Origin: Paracoccus shanxieyensis
Lineage (GTDB): Bacteria; Pseudomonadota; Alphaproteobacteria; Rhodobacterales; Rhodobacteraceae
DNA length: 64,000 bases
Direction of reading: 5' to 3'
Assembly (NCBI RefSeq): GCF_009711265.1
Contig: NZ_WMII01000005.1
Coordinates: forward strand, 124,001 to 188,000
This document shows positions 18,505-27,410 of the stretch, piece by piece. The translations under genes were made by a program, and so were the position numbers. The stretch's first letter is position 1. Each line of letters opens with the position of its first letter. The notes beneath the pieces were generated by a model that was not told the DNA's origin, made no database searches, and saw only the letters and a list, made by a program, of their open reading frames with translations.

Positions 18505-19629
18505 TCAGTCCGACAGCACCTCGCCGATGGCATCGAAGGTCTGCCCGACCGAGTCGAAGACGAAGGCACCCACCTGACGCACGCCGGAAACGGGGTTTTC
18601 GATCCGGCCCGACTCCTCAAGCTGCGGATAAAGCGCGATCAGATCGACATAGCGGCTGTGGGCGGCGCTGTCGGTCGGAATGCTGGAGATATCGACCACC
18701 CGCATCCCCGATTGCTTGACCGCCTGCTGCACCCGTGGATCGCGCAGATCAATCGCCCCCACGCGCTTGCGGCCCGCCGACAGCCGCGACGACAGCGCCA
18801 GCGCACGGTCGTCGGATGCCACCAGCACGGTGATCGGTTCGCGCATCGGCCCGATGACGGCGGCCTGCTGGCGGAACACGTCCACGTCGATATCGGGCGC
18901 GGCCAATATCACGTCCAGCCGGTCCAGAATGCGGGACTGGCCTTGCAGGCGCAGTTGACGCAGCGCCTCCATCGTCAGGCGTGCGCCCATGCTATGCGCC
19001 AGCAGCTTGACGCGCCCGCCGGCCGGGCGGTCCTCGACCAGCATGGTCAGGGTCTTGACCAGCGCATCGCGGGAATAATCGACGGCATCGCGGTCGGCCA
19101 TATAGGCGGCAAGCTGCGCCTCGGACGGCCATGAGAACAGGATCGTGCGGTCGCCCAGATGCGCATCCGCCCCCATCTGCGCGGCGCGGAAGACGGCTTC
19201 CTGAAAGCTGTAGTTATAGCCGTGGACGAACACGCCGACATCGCGGTCGTTCACCTGCGCCAGAAAGGTGCGGCGGTCGATATTGGCCTGCCGCAACGTG
19301 ACGAAATCCGTGGCCGGATCGGGGGTGTCATCCGGCCACTGGATCTGGCCGGAGACATGCGTCGCCGGGATCGAGATGTCGAAATCCACGAATTGCACGT
19401 CGCTGGCGCGCCCCGCTCCGAAGGCATAGGGCCGCAGCGCATCGCGTTTGCGCGTCGTGACCGCATAGACCTTGACGGTTTTCGCGCCGGTCTGCGCCAC
19501 GGTCTGTGCCATGGGCGGCGTCGGGGCCAGAATCTCGGCCGGGGGGCGGGCGGAACAGGCGCCCAGCATCAGGCACAGCATCGCAATGATCGCGGGTCTT
19601 GTCCGTCGCACCTTCGCCCCTTGCCTCAT
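18505..19629 (-). CDS. DUF900-type alpha/beta hydrolase lipoprotein
   Basis: A 374-residue protein with a lipoprotein signal (LMLGAC lipobox, Cys at about residue 25). The DUF900 alpha/beta-hydrolase fold follows, with FVHGYNYSFQEAVFR near the oxyanion region and nucleophile motif LLAHSMGAR. It is probably envelope-anchored. The substrate is unknown; members are annotated only as esterase/lipase superfamily. The start at 19629 gives a normal signal; a start 17 codons upstream would mask it. Confidence 0.8.
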   Translation of the reverse strand: MRQGAKVRRTRPAIIAMLCLMLGACSARPPAEILAPTPPMAQTVAQTGAKTVKVYAVTTRKRDALRPYAFGAGRASDVQFVDFDISIPATHVSGQIQWPDDTPDPATDFVTLRQANIDRRTFLAQVNDRDVGVFVHGYNYSFQEAVFRAAQMGADAHLGDRTILFSWPSEAQLAAYMADRDAVDYSRDALVKTLTMLVEDRPAGGRVKLLAHSMGARLTMEALRQLRLQGQSRILDRLDVILAAPDIDVDVFRQQAAVIGPMREPITVLVASDDRALALSSRLSAGRKRVGAIDLRDPRVQQAVKQSGMRVVDISSIPTDSAAHSRYVDLIALYPQLEESGRIENPVSGVRQVGAFVFDSVGQTFDAIGEVLSD

Positions 19630-19794
19630 TGCCGCAGATATCCTGTCGATGGTTTTGCAGGAATATACCCGCCATTCCAAGACGGTTTCCTGTCAGCGGC
19701 ACCGTTCTGGCGCACCGTCACTTTGCCGCCGTCTGGCGGTGGTCCGCGCGCGCTGCGATGCCCGCTTGACAGATCACGGCTTCGTGCGCCAAGC

Positions 19795-19962
19795 ACAGTC
19801 CTGCTTCGGTTCTGCGGTCTGACAGCCGCGGATGAAAAGGGAACGCGGTCAGATACCGCGACTGCCCCCGCAACTGTAGGCGGTGAGCGACGGCCAGAAA
19901 CGCCACTGGGATACCGGGAAGGCAGGTCCAAGCGACGATCCGCAAGTCAGGAGACCTGCCGC
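19795..19962 (+). ncRNA. Cobalamin (B12) riboswitch
   Basis: The conserved core is readable in order: an 8-nt leader motif near 19808, GATGAAAAGGGAA (about 19831), GCCCCCGCAACTGTA (the B12-box region, about 19864), GCCACTGG (about 19903), GGGAAGG and the closing AGTCAGGAGACCTGCC (about 19945-19960). It sits 135 bases upstream of btuB on the same strand and should repress the uptake operon when adenosylcobalamin is plentiful. Confidence 0.95.
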
Positions 19963-20096
19963 AGCACTCACCCATTTCCGGCGCGGGGCGCGTCGGGAAA
20001 GCGGCCATTCCGCAGTGGTGAACAAATATCCGCCTGCCACCCGGCGGGCATGTTCAGCAACCGCGGGCCCTTGCATCCCGCGACCCGGAGATGGCC

Positions 20097-21950
20097 ATGA
20101 AACACCTTGTCGCGCTTGCCGCGCTGATCCCCCTGCCAGCTGTTGCGCAGGATGCCGTCACGCTTGATCCCGTCATCCTGTCGGCGGGCTTCGGGCCCAT
20201 CGCGGGCAATGCCTATGGCCGTGCCGCGACCGTCTTGACCGCCGAGGACATTCAGGCGCGCGGCATCGCCACCGTGCAGGACGCGCTGCGCGCCGTTCCG
20301 GGCGTGTCGGTCAGCAGCAGCGGCAGCAGCCTGACGCAGATCCGCATCCGCGGCGCCGAGGCGAACCACACCCTGATCCTGATCGACGGGATCGAGGCGG
20401 CGGGCGGGGCCGATGAATACATCCTATCCGGGCTTGAGACCGCCAATATCGACCGGATCGAGGTGCTGCGCGGGCCGCAATCGGTCTATTACGGCTCGAA
20501 CGCCTCGGCGGGGGTCATCAACATCATCACGCGCAAGGGCGGGCCGGGCCTTGGCTATGGTGGCGCGGTCGAGGCGGGGAATGGCGCATCGGCTTCGGCC
20601 TATGTCACGCAGAACGGTGCGCGGGGCGGCGTGGCGCTGAACCTCTCGGCGCGCGACGATCACGGCTATGATCAGTCGGGCGATGGCGGCGAAAAGGACG
20701 GGATGGACCGCCGCACGCTGGGCCTGTCAGGCTGGGTTCAGGCGACCGAGGATCTGACGCTGGGCACCACCCTGCGCTGGTCGCGCGAGCGGTATGACTA
20801 CGACGCCGAGAACTATATCGACGCCACGACGGCGGATGAATATGTCGTCGACACCCGGGGCCTTTTCGGCAAGCGGCATGAATTTCAGGGCGGCGTCTGG
20901 GCGGAATACACCATGCTGGACGGGCGGCTGCTGCACCGGCTGGAATATCAGGACAGCGTCTATAAACAATCCTATGACGGCGGCGATTACGCACGCGGCA
21001 CCACCCGCAAGCTGAAATACCGCGCCAGCCTTGGCATGGACGGCGCGGTGACCGAGGCCCGCCACATCCTGAATCTGATGGTCGAACGGCAAAAGGACAG
21101 CAATGACAGCGCCCCGGATTACGACCGCCAGATGACCTCGGTCGCGGTCGAATATCGCGGCGCGCTGGAAAACGGGCTGGATGTGCAGGCCGGGCTGCGC
21201 CACGACGACAACAAGGTCTTTGACGACTTCACCAGCTGGAATCTTGGCCTGTCATGGCAGGTGCCGGACCGGCCCTTCCGGCTGCATACCAGCGCCGGGG
21301 CGGGGCTGGTCAATCCGTCCTATTACGAACTTTACGCCGATGACAGCTTCACCGCCGGCAATCCCGGCCTGAAGCCCGAACAGAACCGCAGCGTCGATCT
21401 GGGCCTTGAATATCAACTGCCCGCCGATCGCGGCAGTGTCGATCTGACATGGTTCCGCGAACGCCTGACGGATGAGATCAGCTATGTCTTTTCCAGCCCG
21501 GATGGCCGCGCGACCTATGAAAACCAGTCCGGCGAAAGCCCGCGCCAAGGCGCCGAGCTGACCGCCCGCCTGCGGGCCACGGACAGCCTGCAGCTTGCGC
21601 TGAACTATACCTATCTGGACGCGAAAAACCCCGATGGCAGCGTCGAGATCCGCCGCCCCCGGCATGAGCTGGGCCTGTCGGCAACGCTGGCCGTTCTGGG
21701 CGGGCGGGGCCAGATCACCGGCGATCTGCGTCATGTCTCGGGCAATTACGACAGCCGCAATTTCGGCGACTATGCCACGGCGGCCTTGCCGTCCTATAAT
21801 GTCGTGAACTTGTCGGCGGGCTATGACGTGACCGAAAATCTGCGCGTGACCGGGCGGGTGGTGAACCTGTTCGATCAGGACTATTCCGATGTCTGGGGCT
21901 ATGCCTCGCAGGGGCGCACCGTCTATGCCGGGTTGCAGGCGCGGTGGTGA
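20097..21950 (+). CDS. btuB: TonB-dependent cobalamin receptor BtuB
   Basis: A 617-residue outer-membrane receptor with a signal peptide (MKHLVALAALIPLPAVAQ). A TonB-box-like VTLDPVIL stretch follows, then a plug domain (TVQDALRAVPGVSV and IDRIEVLRGPQSVYYGSNASAGVINIITRK), then a 22-strand-type barrel with typical C-terminal repeats. The start at 20097 has GGAG 6 bases upstream; an in-frame ATG two codons earlier overlaps that site. The upstream B12 riboswitch and downstream BtuFCD genes make cobalamin or a cobinamide the likely ligand. Confidence 0.95.
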   Translation: MKHLVALAALIPLPAVAQDAVTLDPVILSAGFGPIAGNAYGRAATVLTAEDIQARGIATVQDALRAVPGVSVSSSGSSLTQIRIRGAEANHTLILIDGIEAAGGADEYILSGLETANIDRIEVLRGPQSVYYGSNASAGVINIITRKGGPGLGYGGAVEAGNGASASAYVTQNGARGGVALNLSARDDHGYDQSGDGGEKDGMDRRTLGLSGWVQATEDLTLGTTLRWSRERYDYDAENYIDATTADEYVVDTRGLFGKRHEFQGGVWAEYTMLDGRLLHRLEYQDSVYKQSYDGGDYARGTTRKLKYRASLGMDGAVTEARHILNLMVERQKDSNDSAPDYDRQMTSVAVEYRGALENGLDVQAGLRHDDNKVFDDFTSWNLGLSWQVPDRPFRLHTSAGAGLVNPSYYELYADDSFTAGNPGLKPEQNRSVDLGLEYQLPADRGSVDLTWFRERLTDEISYVFSSPDGRATYENQSGESPRQGAELTARLRATDSLQLALNYTYLDAKNPDGSVEIRRPRHELGLSATLAVLGGRGQITGDLRHVSGNYDSRNFGDYATAALPSYNVVNLSAGYDVTENLRVTGRVVNLFDQDYSDVWGYASQGRTVYAGLQARW

Positions 21951-22759
21951 GGCGCTGGCTGAGCGCCGCCTGCATCGCGGGCGGACTTGGCCTGCCGGCG
22001 CAGGCCCAGCCCGACATGCCGCAGCGCGTGGTGTCGGTGAACCTGTGCACCGACCAGTTGGCCTTGTTGCTGGCGGCGCCGGGGCAGGTGATCTCGGTGT
22101 CGGATCTGGCGCGCGATCCCACGGCCTCGGCCATGGCCGATCAGGCAAGGGACGTGCCCAGCAATGACGGGCAGGCCGAACAGGTGTTTCTGCTGAACCC
22201 CGATCTGGTGCTGGCAGGGGCTTTTACCGCGCCCGCGACCGTGCAGATGCTGCGCCGCCTTGGCATCCGGGTCGAGGTCTTTGCCCCCGACACCGACCTG
22301 CAGGGCATCCGCGACAACCTGCGCCGGATGGGGCAGGTGCTGGGACGCGCCGAACAGGCGCAGCGGATGATCGCGGATTTCGACGCGGGCCTTGGCAGCC
22401 CGCCCGCCGGTCCCCGTCCCCGCGCGGCGATCTATGCCGCGAACGGCTATAGCTCGGGCAGCGCCAGCCTTGCCGGTCAGATCGTGGCGCAGGCGGGGTT
22501 CGACAATATCGCCGACGAGCTGGGGCTGAGCCAAGGCGGGCATATCCCGCTGGAGGTGCTGCTGATGTCGCGCCCCGACCTGCTGATCCTGGGTCGCCGC
22601 TATCCCGGCCATTCCCGGGCCGAGGAGCCTTTGGATCACCCCGCGCTGCGCGCGCTGATGGCGCAGGTGCCCGTCGTCACCATGTCCGATCCCGATTGGG
22701 TCTGCGGCACGCCCCATGTGCTGCGCACCATCGCCGCGCTGCGACAGGCGCGGCCATGA
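21947..22759 (+). CDS. btuF: Cobalamin ABC transporter periplasmic binding protein BtuF
   Basis: A 270-residue secreted binding protein of the helical-backbone (BtuF/FhuD) class. The signal peptide ends near AQAQ, and the first lobe begins QRVVSVNLCTDQLALLL. A GTG at 21947 overlaps the btuB stop as GTGA; another GTG lies one codon earlier. It delivers B12 to BtuCD. Its place inside the riboswitch-led operon supports the ligand. Confidence 0.88.
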   Translation: MRRWLSAACIAGGLGLPAQAQPDMPQRVVSVNLCTDQLALLLAAPGQVISVSDLARDPTASAMADQARDVPSNDGQAEQVFLLNPDLVLAGAFTAPATVQMLRRLGIRVEVFAPDTDLQGIRDNLRRMGQVLGRAEQAQRMIADFDAGLGSPPAGPRPRAAIYAANGYSSGSASLAGQIVAQAGFDNIADELGLSQGGHIPLEVLLMSRPDLLILGRRYPGHSRAEEPLDHPALRALMAQVPVVTMSDPDWVCGTPHVLRTIAALRQARP

Positions 22760-23742
22760 CGCGATATCGCCTGCTGATCGGGGTTCTGGCGCTGCTGGTG
22801 GCGGGGCTGTTCATGGCCTCGCTGCTGATCGGCCCGACCGGAATCGGCCCGCTGCGCAGTCTGGCGGCGCTGACGGGCGATGACGTGCTGGGGCTGGTCA
22901 TGCGGGAAATCCGGCTGCCGCGCGCGCTGCTGGGACTGATGGTCGGCGCGGCGCTTGGCGCGTCAGGTGCGGCGCTTCAGGGCTTTCTGCGCAACCCGCT
23001 GGCCGAGCCGGGGCTGATCGGCACCAGCGGTGCGGCGGCGCTTGGTGCGGTGCTGGCCATCCATACCGGCATCTCGGCGGCGTTCGCGCTGGCCTTGCCG
23101 CTGGCGGCGCTGGCGGGTGCGCTGGTCTCGGTCGCGGCGGTGATGCTGCTGGCGGGGCCAAGGGGCGGCGCGCTGGCGCTGATCCTGTCGGGCATCGCGA
23201 TGTCCGCGCTGGCCGGAGCCGGGACATCGCTGGTGCTGAACCTGTCGCCAAACCCCTTTGCGGTGAATGAGATCGTGTTCTGGATGCTGGGCTCGCTGGC
23301 CGACCGGTCGATGCTGCATGTCTGGATCGCCGCGCCCTTCGTGCTGGCGGGGCTGGCGCTTGTGTCGCGCACCGGCCCGGCGCTGGACGCGCTGACGCTG
23401 GGCGAGGACGCGGCGGCCAGCAGCGGCGTCGATCTGGCGCGGCTGCGCTGGCTGCTGGTCGCGGGTGTGGCGGCGTTGGTCGGGGGCGCAACGGCGGTGG
23501 CAGGCGCCATCGGTTTTGTCGGGCTGGTCGTGCCGCATATGCTGCGCCGGGCGGTCGGCGCGCGCCCCTCGCGGTTGCTGCTGGCCTCGGGGTTGGGGGG
23601 GGCGGCGATGGTGCTGGCGGCAGACATTGCCGTGCGGCTGATCCTGCCCGCGCGTGATCTGAAACTGGGGGTGCTGACCGCGCTGATCGGCGCGCCGTTC
23701 TTTCTGCACCTGATCCTGAAGACGCGGAGGCAGGGGCTGTGA
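22756..23742 (+). CDS. btuC: Cobalamin ABC transporter permease BtuC
   Basis: A 328-residue inner-membrane permease of the FecCD/BtuC family with about ten hydrophobic helices. The characteristic segments are REIRLPRALLGLMVGAALGASGAALQGFLRNPLAEPGLIG near the N-terminus and GAIGFVGLVVPHMLRR near the C-terminus. The ATG overlaps the btuF stop (ATGA). Confidence 0.93.
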   Translation: MTRYRLLIGVLALLVAGLFMASLLIGPTGIGPLRSLAALTGDDVLGLVMREIRLPRALLGLMVGAALGASGAALQGFLRNPLAEPGLIGTSGAAALGAVLAIHTGISAAFALALPLAALAGALVSVAAVMLLAGPRGGALALILSGIAMSALAGAGTSLVLNLSPNPFAVNEIVFWMLGSLADRSMLHVWIAAPFVLAGLALVSRTGPALDALTLGEDAAASSGVDLARLRWLLVAGVAALVGGATAVAGAIGFVGLVVPHMLRRAVGARPSRLLLASGLGGAAMVLAADIAVRLILPARDLKLGVLTALIGAPFFLHLILKTRRQGL

Positions 23743-24479
23743 CATTGCTGACGCTTCAGGGTTTGCGCGTGCCGGGTCGGCTGTCGGGCTGCGATCTTAA
23801 GGTGGCTGCGGGCGAATGTGTCGGGCTGATCGGTCCGAACGGCGCGGGCAAGACCACGCTGCTGCGCGCGGCGCAGGGTCTGATCCCGGCGCAGGGCTAC
23901 AGTTCGCTGGCGGCCCTGCCCATCGCGAAGCGCGCCCGCGCCTGCGCCTTCATGCCGCAAGGCCGCGAGATCGCCTGGCCCATGCAGGTTCAGGTGCTGA
24001 TCGCCCTTGGCCGCGCCTTGCAGCCCGGATCGGCCGGTGATGCGGCGGTCGAGACCGCCATTGCCGCGCTGGATCTGCAGGCGCTGCGTCACCGGGACGC
24101 CACATCGCTGTCGGGGGGCGAACAGGCGCGTGCCCTGCTGGCGCGGGCCATGGCGCAGGACACGCCGCTGCTGATCGCGGACGAACCCATTGCCGGGCTG
24201 GATCCTGCGGCCCAGATCGCCACCATGCGGCTGCTGCGCCGTCTGGCGGGTCAGGGTCGCGGCGTCATCGTGTCGCTGCATGATCTTGGGCTGGCCGCGC
24301 AGCATTGCACCCGGCTGGTGCTGCTGCATCAGGGCCGGATCGTGGCCGATGGCCCGCCGCCTGCCGTGCTGACGCCGCGCCATCTGGCCGATTATTTCGG
24401 CGTGACCGGCAGCCTGACCCAATCCCCCGACGGGCCGGTCCTGCATCTGCGCGGCCTGACCACCGATCCGCGCCCATAA
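23739..24479 (+). CDS. btuD: Cobalamin ABC transporter ATPase BtuD
   Basis: A 246-residue ATPase with Walker A GPNGAGKTT at about 32-40, signature SLSGGEQARALLARA, Walker B LLIADEP and a switch histidine in SLHDLGLAA. The GTG start overlaps the btuC stop (GTGA). It powers B12 import through BtuC. Confidence 0.93.
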   Translation: MTLLTLQGLRVPGRLSGCDLKVAAGECVGLIGPNGAGKTTLLRAAQGLIPAQGYSSLAALPIAKRARACAFMPQGREIAWPMQVQVLIALGRALQPGSAGDAAVETAIAALDLQALRHRDATSLSGGEQARALLARAMAQDTPLLIADEPIAGLDPAAQIATMRLLRRLAGQGRGVIVSLHDLGLAAQHCTRLVLLHQGRIVADGPPPAVLTPRHLADYFGVTGSLTQSPDGPVLHLRGLTTDPRP

Positions 24480-24551
24480 GGCAGCGACTTATGGACCAGG
24501 ACGCCGCATCCGCAGTTGCGCCCGCCCGCGCGGCCAACCGATGCTGGCTGC

Positions 24552-25400
24552 ATGGATATTCCCGTCAAAGCCCTGCTGCTGTCGGCGGCGCTGTGCTTGC
24601 CCGCGCAGGCCGAGGAACTGGCGCTGGTGTTGGATCGCGGCATTCACGCCACGCTTGAACTGCCGCAGGGGCCGGGACCGTTTCCCGCCGTTCTGATGTT
24701 TCACGGTCTGGGCTCCAGCCGGGACGAGGTCGGGCTGATCTTTGCCGACACAGCGCGCCAGATGTCGCGGCAGGGCATCGCGTCGCTGCGGATCGACTTT
24801 CGGGGTTTTGGCAAATCCGACGGCGATACCGGAGCCCATACGATCGAGCGGCAGAACGACGATGCCCAGATCGCGCTGCGGGCGCTTTCGGCGCAGGACG
24901 GGATCGACCCGGCGCGCATCGGCGCCATGGGCTTTTCCTTTGGCGCCGGGGCCGCGATCGAACTGGCGGCGGCGCGGCCTGATGCCATCCGTTCGCTGGT
25001 GGTCTGGGCGCCGGTCGGGGATTACCGGGCGGACATGCTGGACAGCATGGGGCCGCGGGTCTTTGATCTTGCCGCGCAGGACGGCATCGTCGGGGTCGAT
25101 CTGGGCTGGCGCACCATGGCGCTGCAGGCGGATTTCTTTGACAGTCTGGCCCGGCACGACCTGCTGGCGGCGCTGGCGCGCTATTCCGGGCCGTTCATGA
25201 CGGTGAACGGCAGCGACGATCCCTATCGCAGATACACGCCCGCGCTGATGGCCGCAGCGGCGGGCGTGGACAAGCGGGCGCTGGTGATCCAGGGCGGCGA
25301 TCACGTCTTTCACGTCTATATCCCCAGCCGCTCGATGGCCGGGCAGGTCATCGAGGCGACGGTGCGGCGGTTTCGGGACACCTTGCCAGCCGGGGATTAG
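24552..25400 (+). CDS. Secreted alpha/beta hydrolase
   Basis: A 282-residue protein with a signal peptide (about residues 1-20) and a serine-hydrolase fold. It has an oxyanion segment FHGLGSSRDE, nucleophile elbow GFSFGAG, a likely acid in NGSDDPY and His in GGDHVFH. It lies 72 bases after btuD and may be on the same transcript. It ends in a 3-base overlap with the convergent mxaD stop. The substrate is unknown; no direct B12 role is evident. Confidence 0.8.
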   Translation: MDIPVKALLLSAALCLPAQAEELALVLDRGIHATLELPQGPGPFPAVLMFHGLGSSRDEVGLIFADTARQMSRQGIASLRIDFRGFGKSDGDTGAHTIERQNDDAQIALRALSAQDGIDPARIGAMGFSFGAGAAIELAAARPDAIRSLVVWAPVGDYRADMLDSMGPRVFDLAAQDGIVGVDLGWRTMALQADFFDSLARHDLLAALARYSGPFMTVNGSDDPYRRYTPALMAAAAGVDKRALVIQGGDHVFHVYIPSRSMAGQVIEATVRRFRDTLPAGD

Positions 25401-25930
25401 CTGCCGCTTTCGGCGGCGGCCTTGATGCCGGAAAGCCCCTCATCGACATAGGTTTCCATGGCCGTGACGGCGGCCTGATCGCTGAACGCCTCGGGCGGTT
25501 CATTGGTGGTGTCGGCTCGAAAGAAGCTGGCCTGCCACGTCACGCTGGCTCCGTCCCCTTCAGGGGTCACGGTGATGCTGTTGGTATAGAAGCTGACCGG
25601 GAAGACGTTGATGTCCTCTTTCGACAGCCGCCAGCGGATCATCATCTTTTCGGCGCTGATATCGTCGATGCCATCGGTCAGCGTGCCGCCGGATTTGAAG
25701 GTCATCAGACGTTTCGCGCCCGCGCCATCGCCCTCCATCTCCGCCTTGGCGATGGCGGGCTGCCAGGCGGCGATGGCTGCGGGATCGGCCAGCACCGCCC
25801 AGACCTTGTCGGCGGGCGCGGCCACGCTGACGCTGCGCGACAATTGCTGCGGCGTGGGGCCATGCGCCATCAGCGGGGTCGCCACCAGCGCGGCGATGGC
25901 TGCGGCAAAAAGCGTTCTGCGGTTCATCAT
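25397..25930 (-). CDS. mxaD: Methanol oxidation protein MxaD (SRPBCC family)
   Basis: A 177-residue secreted protein with a signal peptide (ends near MAHG) and a polyketide-cyclase/SRPBCC fold (VSVAAPADKVWAVLADPAAIAAW). It is last in the mxaFJGIRSACKLD order, where MxaD is thought to help electron transfer between methanol dehydrogenase and cytochrome cL. A strong GGAAGGAG precedes tandem ATGs at 25930 and 25927; the first overlaps the mxaL stop. Confidence 0.88.
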   Translation of the reverse strand: MMNRRTLFAAAIAALVATPLMAHGPTPQQLSRSVSVAAPADKVWAVLADPAAIAAWQPAIAKAEMEGDGAGAKRLMTFKSGGTLTDGIDDISAEKMMIRWRLSKEDINVFPVSFYTNSITVTPEGDGASVTWQASFFRADTTNEPPEAFSDQAAVTAMETYVDEGLSGIKAAAESGS

Positions 25931-26859
25931 GGGGTCTCCTTCCTTGCAGTGAATGGGGTGGCCAGCAGCGCGGCCAGCAGCGCGGCCAGCGCCAGCGCGC
26001 CAAGGACCGGCGACAGGCTGCGCCGTGTGGTGACCTGCCGCGCATCGGCATGGGTGGCCAGCGCCGCCTGCAACGCCGCAGGCCCGTCCGACAGGCGCGC
26101 AAAGCCCATGCCGCGTTCGGCGGCAAGCCCGGTCAGGTAATCCGCCCGCAGCGCCGACAGATGTTCGGTCCCGTCCAGATCCGCCTCGCCATAGGGGTTG
26201 TTGCGCGGGTGATAGCCGGGGCGGTCCGCTGCATCCGTCGGCGGAGCGCCAATGCGCGCCGGGGCGTGCTGCACGTCCTCGGCCCCGTAAAACCCGGTTT
26301 CGCGGCCCAGATCGTCGAATTTCGGGATCGGCGCGGGGGTATCGCCGCCGGCCCCAAGGATCACGCCGCCGGGGCTGTCCTCGTGCCATGGGTCGGGGCC
26401 GGAATAGGGCAGCGGCGGCGCCTCTTGCCCGTCGGTCACAAAGACCAGCGCCGCATCCAGATCGCGGGCGCGGGTCAGCGCATGGTTCAGCCCCTTCGAG
26501 ATCATGCTGTCGCCTTCCCATGCCATGCGCCAGTCCAGACCGGCCAGCGTCTCGGTCAGCGCGGCGTAATCGGCGCAGATCTCGACCGGGGCGATCAGCG
26601 TCAGGCTGCGGCGTTCGGTGAAAAAGCCAAGGCCCACGCGCGTGCCGCAGGGCTGGCTGGCGATCCAGCGCGTCAGCAGGCCGCGCGCCGCATCCAGCCG
26701 CGACACGCCATTCATGTCGCGCACATTCATCGACCGCGTGATGTCCACGACGATCAGCACATCGCGCAGATCGCGCTGGCCCTGCATCGCCGGGCTGGCG
26801 GCGGCGGCCAGCGCCAGCGCGGCGGCAAGCCCGGGCAGAATGGCGCGGGTCAGCGTCAT
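25927..26859 (-). CDS. mxaL: MxaL, VWA-domain protein for methanol dehydrogenase maturation
   Basis: A 310-residue protein with an N-terminal membrane/signal segment, a von Willebrand A domain with a variant metal site VVDITRSMN, and a C-terminal membrane helix. It faces the periplasm. In methylotrophs the mxaACKL products are needed for calcium insertion into methanol dehydrogenase. The ATGA overlap with mxaK fixes the start. Confidence 0.88.
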   Translation of the reverse strand: MTLTRAILPGLAAALALAAAASPAMQGQRDLRDVLIVVDITRSMNVRDMNGVSRLDAARGLLTRWIASQPCGTRVGLGFFTERRSLTLIAPVEICADYAALTETLAGLDWRMAWEGDSMISKGLNHALTRARDLDAALVFVTDGQEAPPLPYSGPDPWHEDSPGGVILGAGGDTPAPIPKFDDLGRETGFYGAEDVQHAPARIGAPPTDAADRPGYHPRNNPYGEADLDGTEHLSALRADYLTGLAAERGMGFARLSDGPAALQAALATHADARQVTTRRSLSPVLGALALAALLAALLATPFTARKETP

Positions 26860-27410
26860 GGCGCGCCCCGCGGCAATCCGGGCAGGTCGGTCCACAGGCG
26901 GCGCGGCTGCGTGTCGGGGTCTTTGTCGCCATCCTGACCTTCGCGCGGCATGTCGCGCACCAGCCGCATCGCCAGATCCAGATTGACCTTGGCATCGTAA
27001 TGTCCGGGCCATGCCCGCAGCGCCTGTCGATACGAGGCCTTGGCCAGATTGATCAGCGCCGTGGCTTCGTCGATACGGTTGCGCTCGATCCGGTCAAAGC
27101 CCATGCGCATCCGGGCATTGCCAAGCGCGTAATGGTATTCGGATTGCAGCCCCGGCGCGGCACCGGCCAGCGCCGGGGCCATGGCCTCGGCATCCTGCGG
27201 CCGGTCGCGCAGCGCCAGATACAACGCGCGGGCATGGACGGCGCGGGGGTCAGCGCCATCGCGCAGCACCACGTCGCGCCCCCCGGCAAGGTCGCGAATG
27301 GCCCGGTTGTCGCGGGCCGCGCCCCAGACCAGCAGCCCCGCCCAGACGGTCGCGGCCAAGGCCAGCGCAACCCACAGGCACAGCAGGGGAAAGACCGCCC
27401 GTCTTATCAT
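26856..27410 (-). CDS. mxaK: MxaK, methanol dehydrogenase maturation protein
   Basis: A 184-residue protein with an N-terminal membrane helix (about residues 5-27) and a helical, TPR-like soluble region (SEYHYALGNARMRMGF, ASYRQALRAWPGHYDAKVNLDLAMRLV). Identity comes mainly from its place between mxaC and mxaL and from the matching length and architecture. It overlaps both neighbours by ATGA. Confidence 0.83.
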   Translation of the reverse strand: MIRRAVFPLLCLWVALALAATVWAGLLVWGAARDNRAIRDLAGGRDVVLRDGADPRAVHARALYLALRDRPQDAEAMAPALAGAAPGLQSEYHYALGNARMRMGFDRIERNRIDEATALINLAKASYRQALRAWPGHYDAKVNLDLAMRLVRDMPREGQDGDKDPDTQPRRLWTDLPGLPRGAP

